DNA of 64,000 nucleotides from Cryomorphaceae bacterium. Lineage in GTDB: Bacteria > Bacteroidota > Bacteroidia > Flavobacteriales > Schleiferiaceae. The position numbers were made by a program, and so were the translations under genes. The notes under the pieces were generated by a model that did no database searches, was not told the DNA's origin, and saw only the letters and a list, made by a program, of their open reading frames with translations. The stretch is taken from positions 1-64,000 of the forward strand of contig JAFMBM010000010.1 in assembly GCA_017858515.1 (NCBI GenBank), in the 5' to 3' direction. Below are positions 63,149-64,000 of the stretch, one piece after another; within the stretch, counting starts at the first letter, position 1, and every line of letters starts with the position of its first letter.

Positions 63149-64000
63149 ATGAAAAATAGGGAAAGAATCGATTCATTTTTTTCATGGATCTTTCAGTTCG
63201 TCCAAAAGGAAAGAACGGCTGGTTTAGTGTTGCTTGTTTCTGCCGTATCGGCCATTTTTCTTGCAAACAGTCCATTGCGAGAGTACTATCATCGTTTCTG
63301 GGAAATTCCCTTGGGTTTTGAGTTTTCTGATTTTAGATTTAATAGACCCCTTCATTTTTGGGTGAATGAAGGTTTAATGACGCTTTTTTTCTTTTTTGTT
63401 GGACTAAAATTGAAGAGAGAGTTTAAAATTGGTGTTCTTTCCTCATTTCGCAGTGCTAGTTTACCCTTTAGCGCAGCCCTAGGCGGCATGTTTGTTCCTG
63501 CTTTGATTTTTCTTTTTATTAATCATTCTTTCCCTGATAATATTCACGGATGGGCTATTTCATCTGCAACGGATATTGCTTTTGCACTAGGCTTATCTTC
63601 TTTGTTGGGAAATGGAATTCCGAGTAGCTTTAAAATTCTACTAACGGCCATTGCCGTTGCGGATGATCTTGGAGCTGTGTTAATTATTGCTTTTTTCTAC
63701 ACCGATCATATTGTATTAGATGCATTGCTTTTTGCCCTGATCTTCTTCCTTATTCTTCTTGCTTCTAATTATATAGGTATTCGGAATATAGCCTATTATG
63801 GTATTCTGGGCATAGGTGGATTGTGGGTCTCAATGCTTGTTGCTGGAGTTCATACCACCATAGCAGGAGTACTGGTTGCTTTTTTAATTCCGGCCAGAGT
63901 TAAGGTAGATCGATCTCATTTCACAAAAGCAGGCATAGGATTTATTCGTCAGTTTCAAATGAGTTCTGAAGGAAAGGGTTCTTTTATTTCTAGGCAGCAA
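63149..64000 (+). CDS. nhaA: Na+/H+ antiporter NhaA, cut by the window edge
   Basis: The frame opens at ATG 63149 and stays open to the last base, so it is missing from the ORF track, which lists only closed frames. It encodes 284 residues of an NhaA of about 390 or more. Motifs: ERTAGLVLLVSAV (first helix), FFFVGLKLKREF, ATDIAFALGLSSLLG, and AIAVADDLGAVLIIAFFY with the paired Asp of the ion site. It exchanges sodium for protons across the inner membrane and keeps pH and sodium in check, in line with a marine or saline habitat. It diverges from the potassium channel. Confidence 0.95.
   Translation, partial: MKNRERIDSFFSWIFQFVQKERTAGLVLLVSAVSAIFLANSPLREYYHRFWEIPLGFEFSDFRFNRPLHFWVNEGLMTLFFFFVGLKLKREFKIGVLSSFRSASLPFSAALGGMFVPALIFLFINHSFPDNIHGWAISSATDIAFALGLSSLLGNGIPSSFKILLTAIAVADDLGAVLIIAFFYTDHIVLDALLFALIFFLILLASNYIGIRNIAYYGILGIGGLWVSMLVAGVHTTIAGVLVAFLIPARVKVDRSHFTKAGIGFIRQFQMSSEGKGSFISRQQ

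Noticed and set aside
1-64000. CRISPR arrays, tRNA and rRNA genes, complete insertion sequences
   Set aside because: No regularly spaced repeats, cloverleaf-like sequences, rRNA segments or transposase genes were recognised by eye in either strand.

Overview
The window looks like a chromosomal segment of a member of the Bacteroidota, most likely the order Flavobacteriales (perhaps a Cryomorphaceae- or Schleiferiaceae-like lineage; the family is a guess). Grounds: a secreted metallopeptidase with a type IX secretion (T9SS) sorting tail, a futalosine-independent menaquinone cluster, BshA (bacillithiol), RHS cores of Bacteroidota type, several TAnnTTTG promoter -7 elements, and many genes starting at TTG or GTG. 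No rRNA, tRNA, CRISPR array or complete insertion sequence was seen.

Region 1 (1 to about 8,500) is accessory DNA built around broken copies of one RHS-repeat-associated core. Five core pieces are visible (about 308-491, 2880-3112, 4511-4706, 6105-6300, 8213-8292), each followed by different DNA. Two still carry variable C-terminal tips (715-1302 and the end of 6027-6971). Each tip is followed at once by a small predicted lipoprotein, which suggests toxin/immunity pairs. Between them lie a HigB/HigA toxin-antitoxin module, a truncated GxxExxY gene, two decayed XRE-regulator C-termini and a YefM/YoeB pair. A 1,594-bp unit (RHS core end, GxxExxY fragment, higBA) is duplicated in tandem with no difference seen, and the junctions share the 7-mer AACAAAT. 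Some genes here are broken: a frameshift near 683-691, an in-frame TAA at 1638, and a split RHS core.

Region 2 (8,495-16,326, minus strand) holds housekeeping genes: a small membrane protein, trmN6-rimM, an acyl-CoA carboxylase carboxyltransferase, an SH3b protein, and the translation operon thrS-infC-rpmI-rplT, closed by a clear terminator.

Region 3 (16,441-24,507, plus strand) is a nearly complete menaquinone operon: hotdog thioesterase, acyltransferase, menF, menD, menB, menA, menC, menE. MenH is not seen in it, and an OafA-type acyltransferase is inserted.

Region 4 (24,734-41,873) is mostly on the minus strand: mtaB, yidD, cysS, folE, a DMT transporter, ribD, an NAD(P)-binding protein, a DbpA-like helicase and fumarylacetoacetase. 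After the plus-strand pair glyA and a peptide-binding lipoprotein come a membrane-anchored EEP-fold hydrolase, two tandem rhomboids and mutL.

Region 5 (41,919-50,626, plus strand) holds a FIST sensor, a multi-PAS histidine kinase split by a +1 frameshift, and a lone receiver protein, which together look like one signalling pathway. They are followed by a GH3/beta-lactamase-fold fusion, a MORN-like protein and bshA.

Region 6 (50,623-64,000) holds a SUI1-family protein and dnaA, a hotdog thioesterase, the T9SS metallopeptidase, an IMPACT-family gene that seems to start at ATT overlapping the clpC stop, clpC, gyrA, a TPR protein, a voltage-gated K+ channel, and nhaA, which runs off the right edge and is therefore absent from the supplied ORF track.
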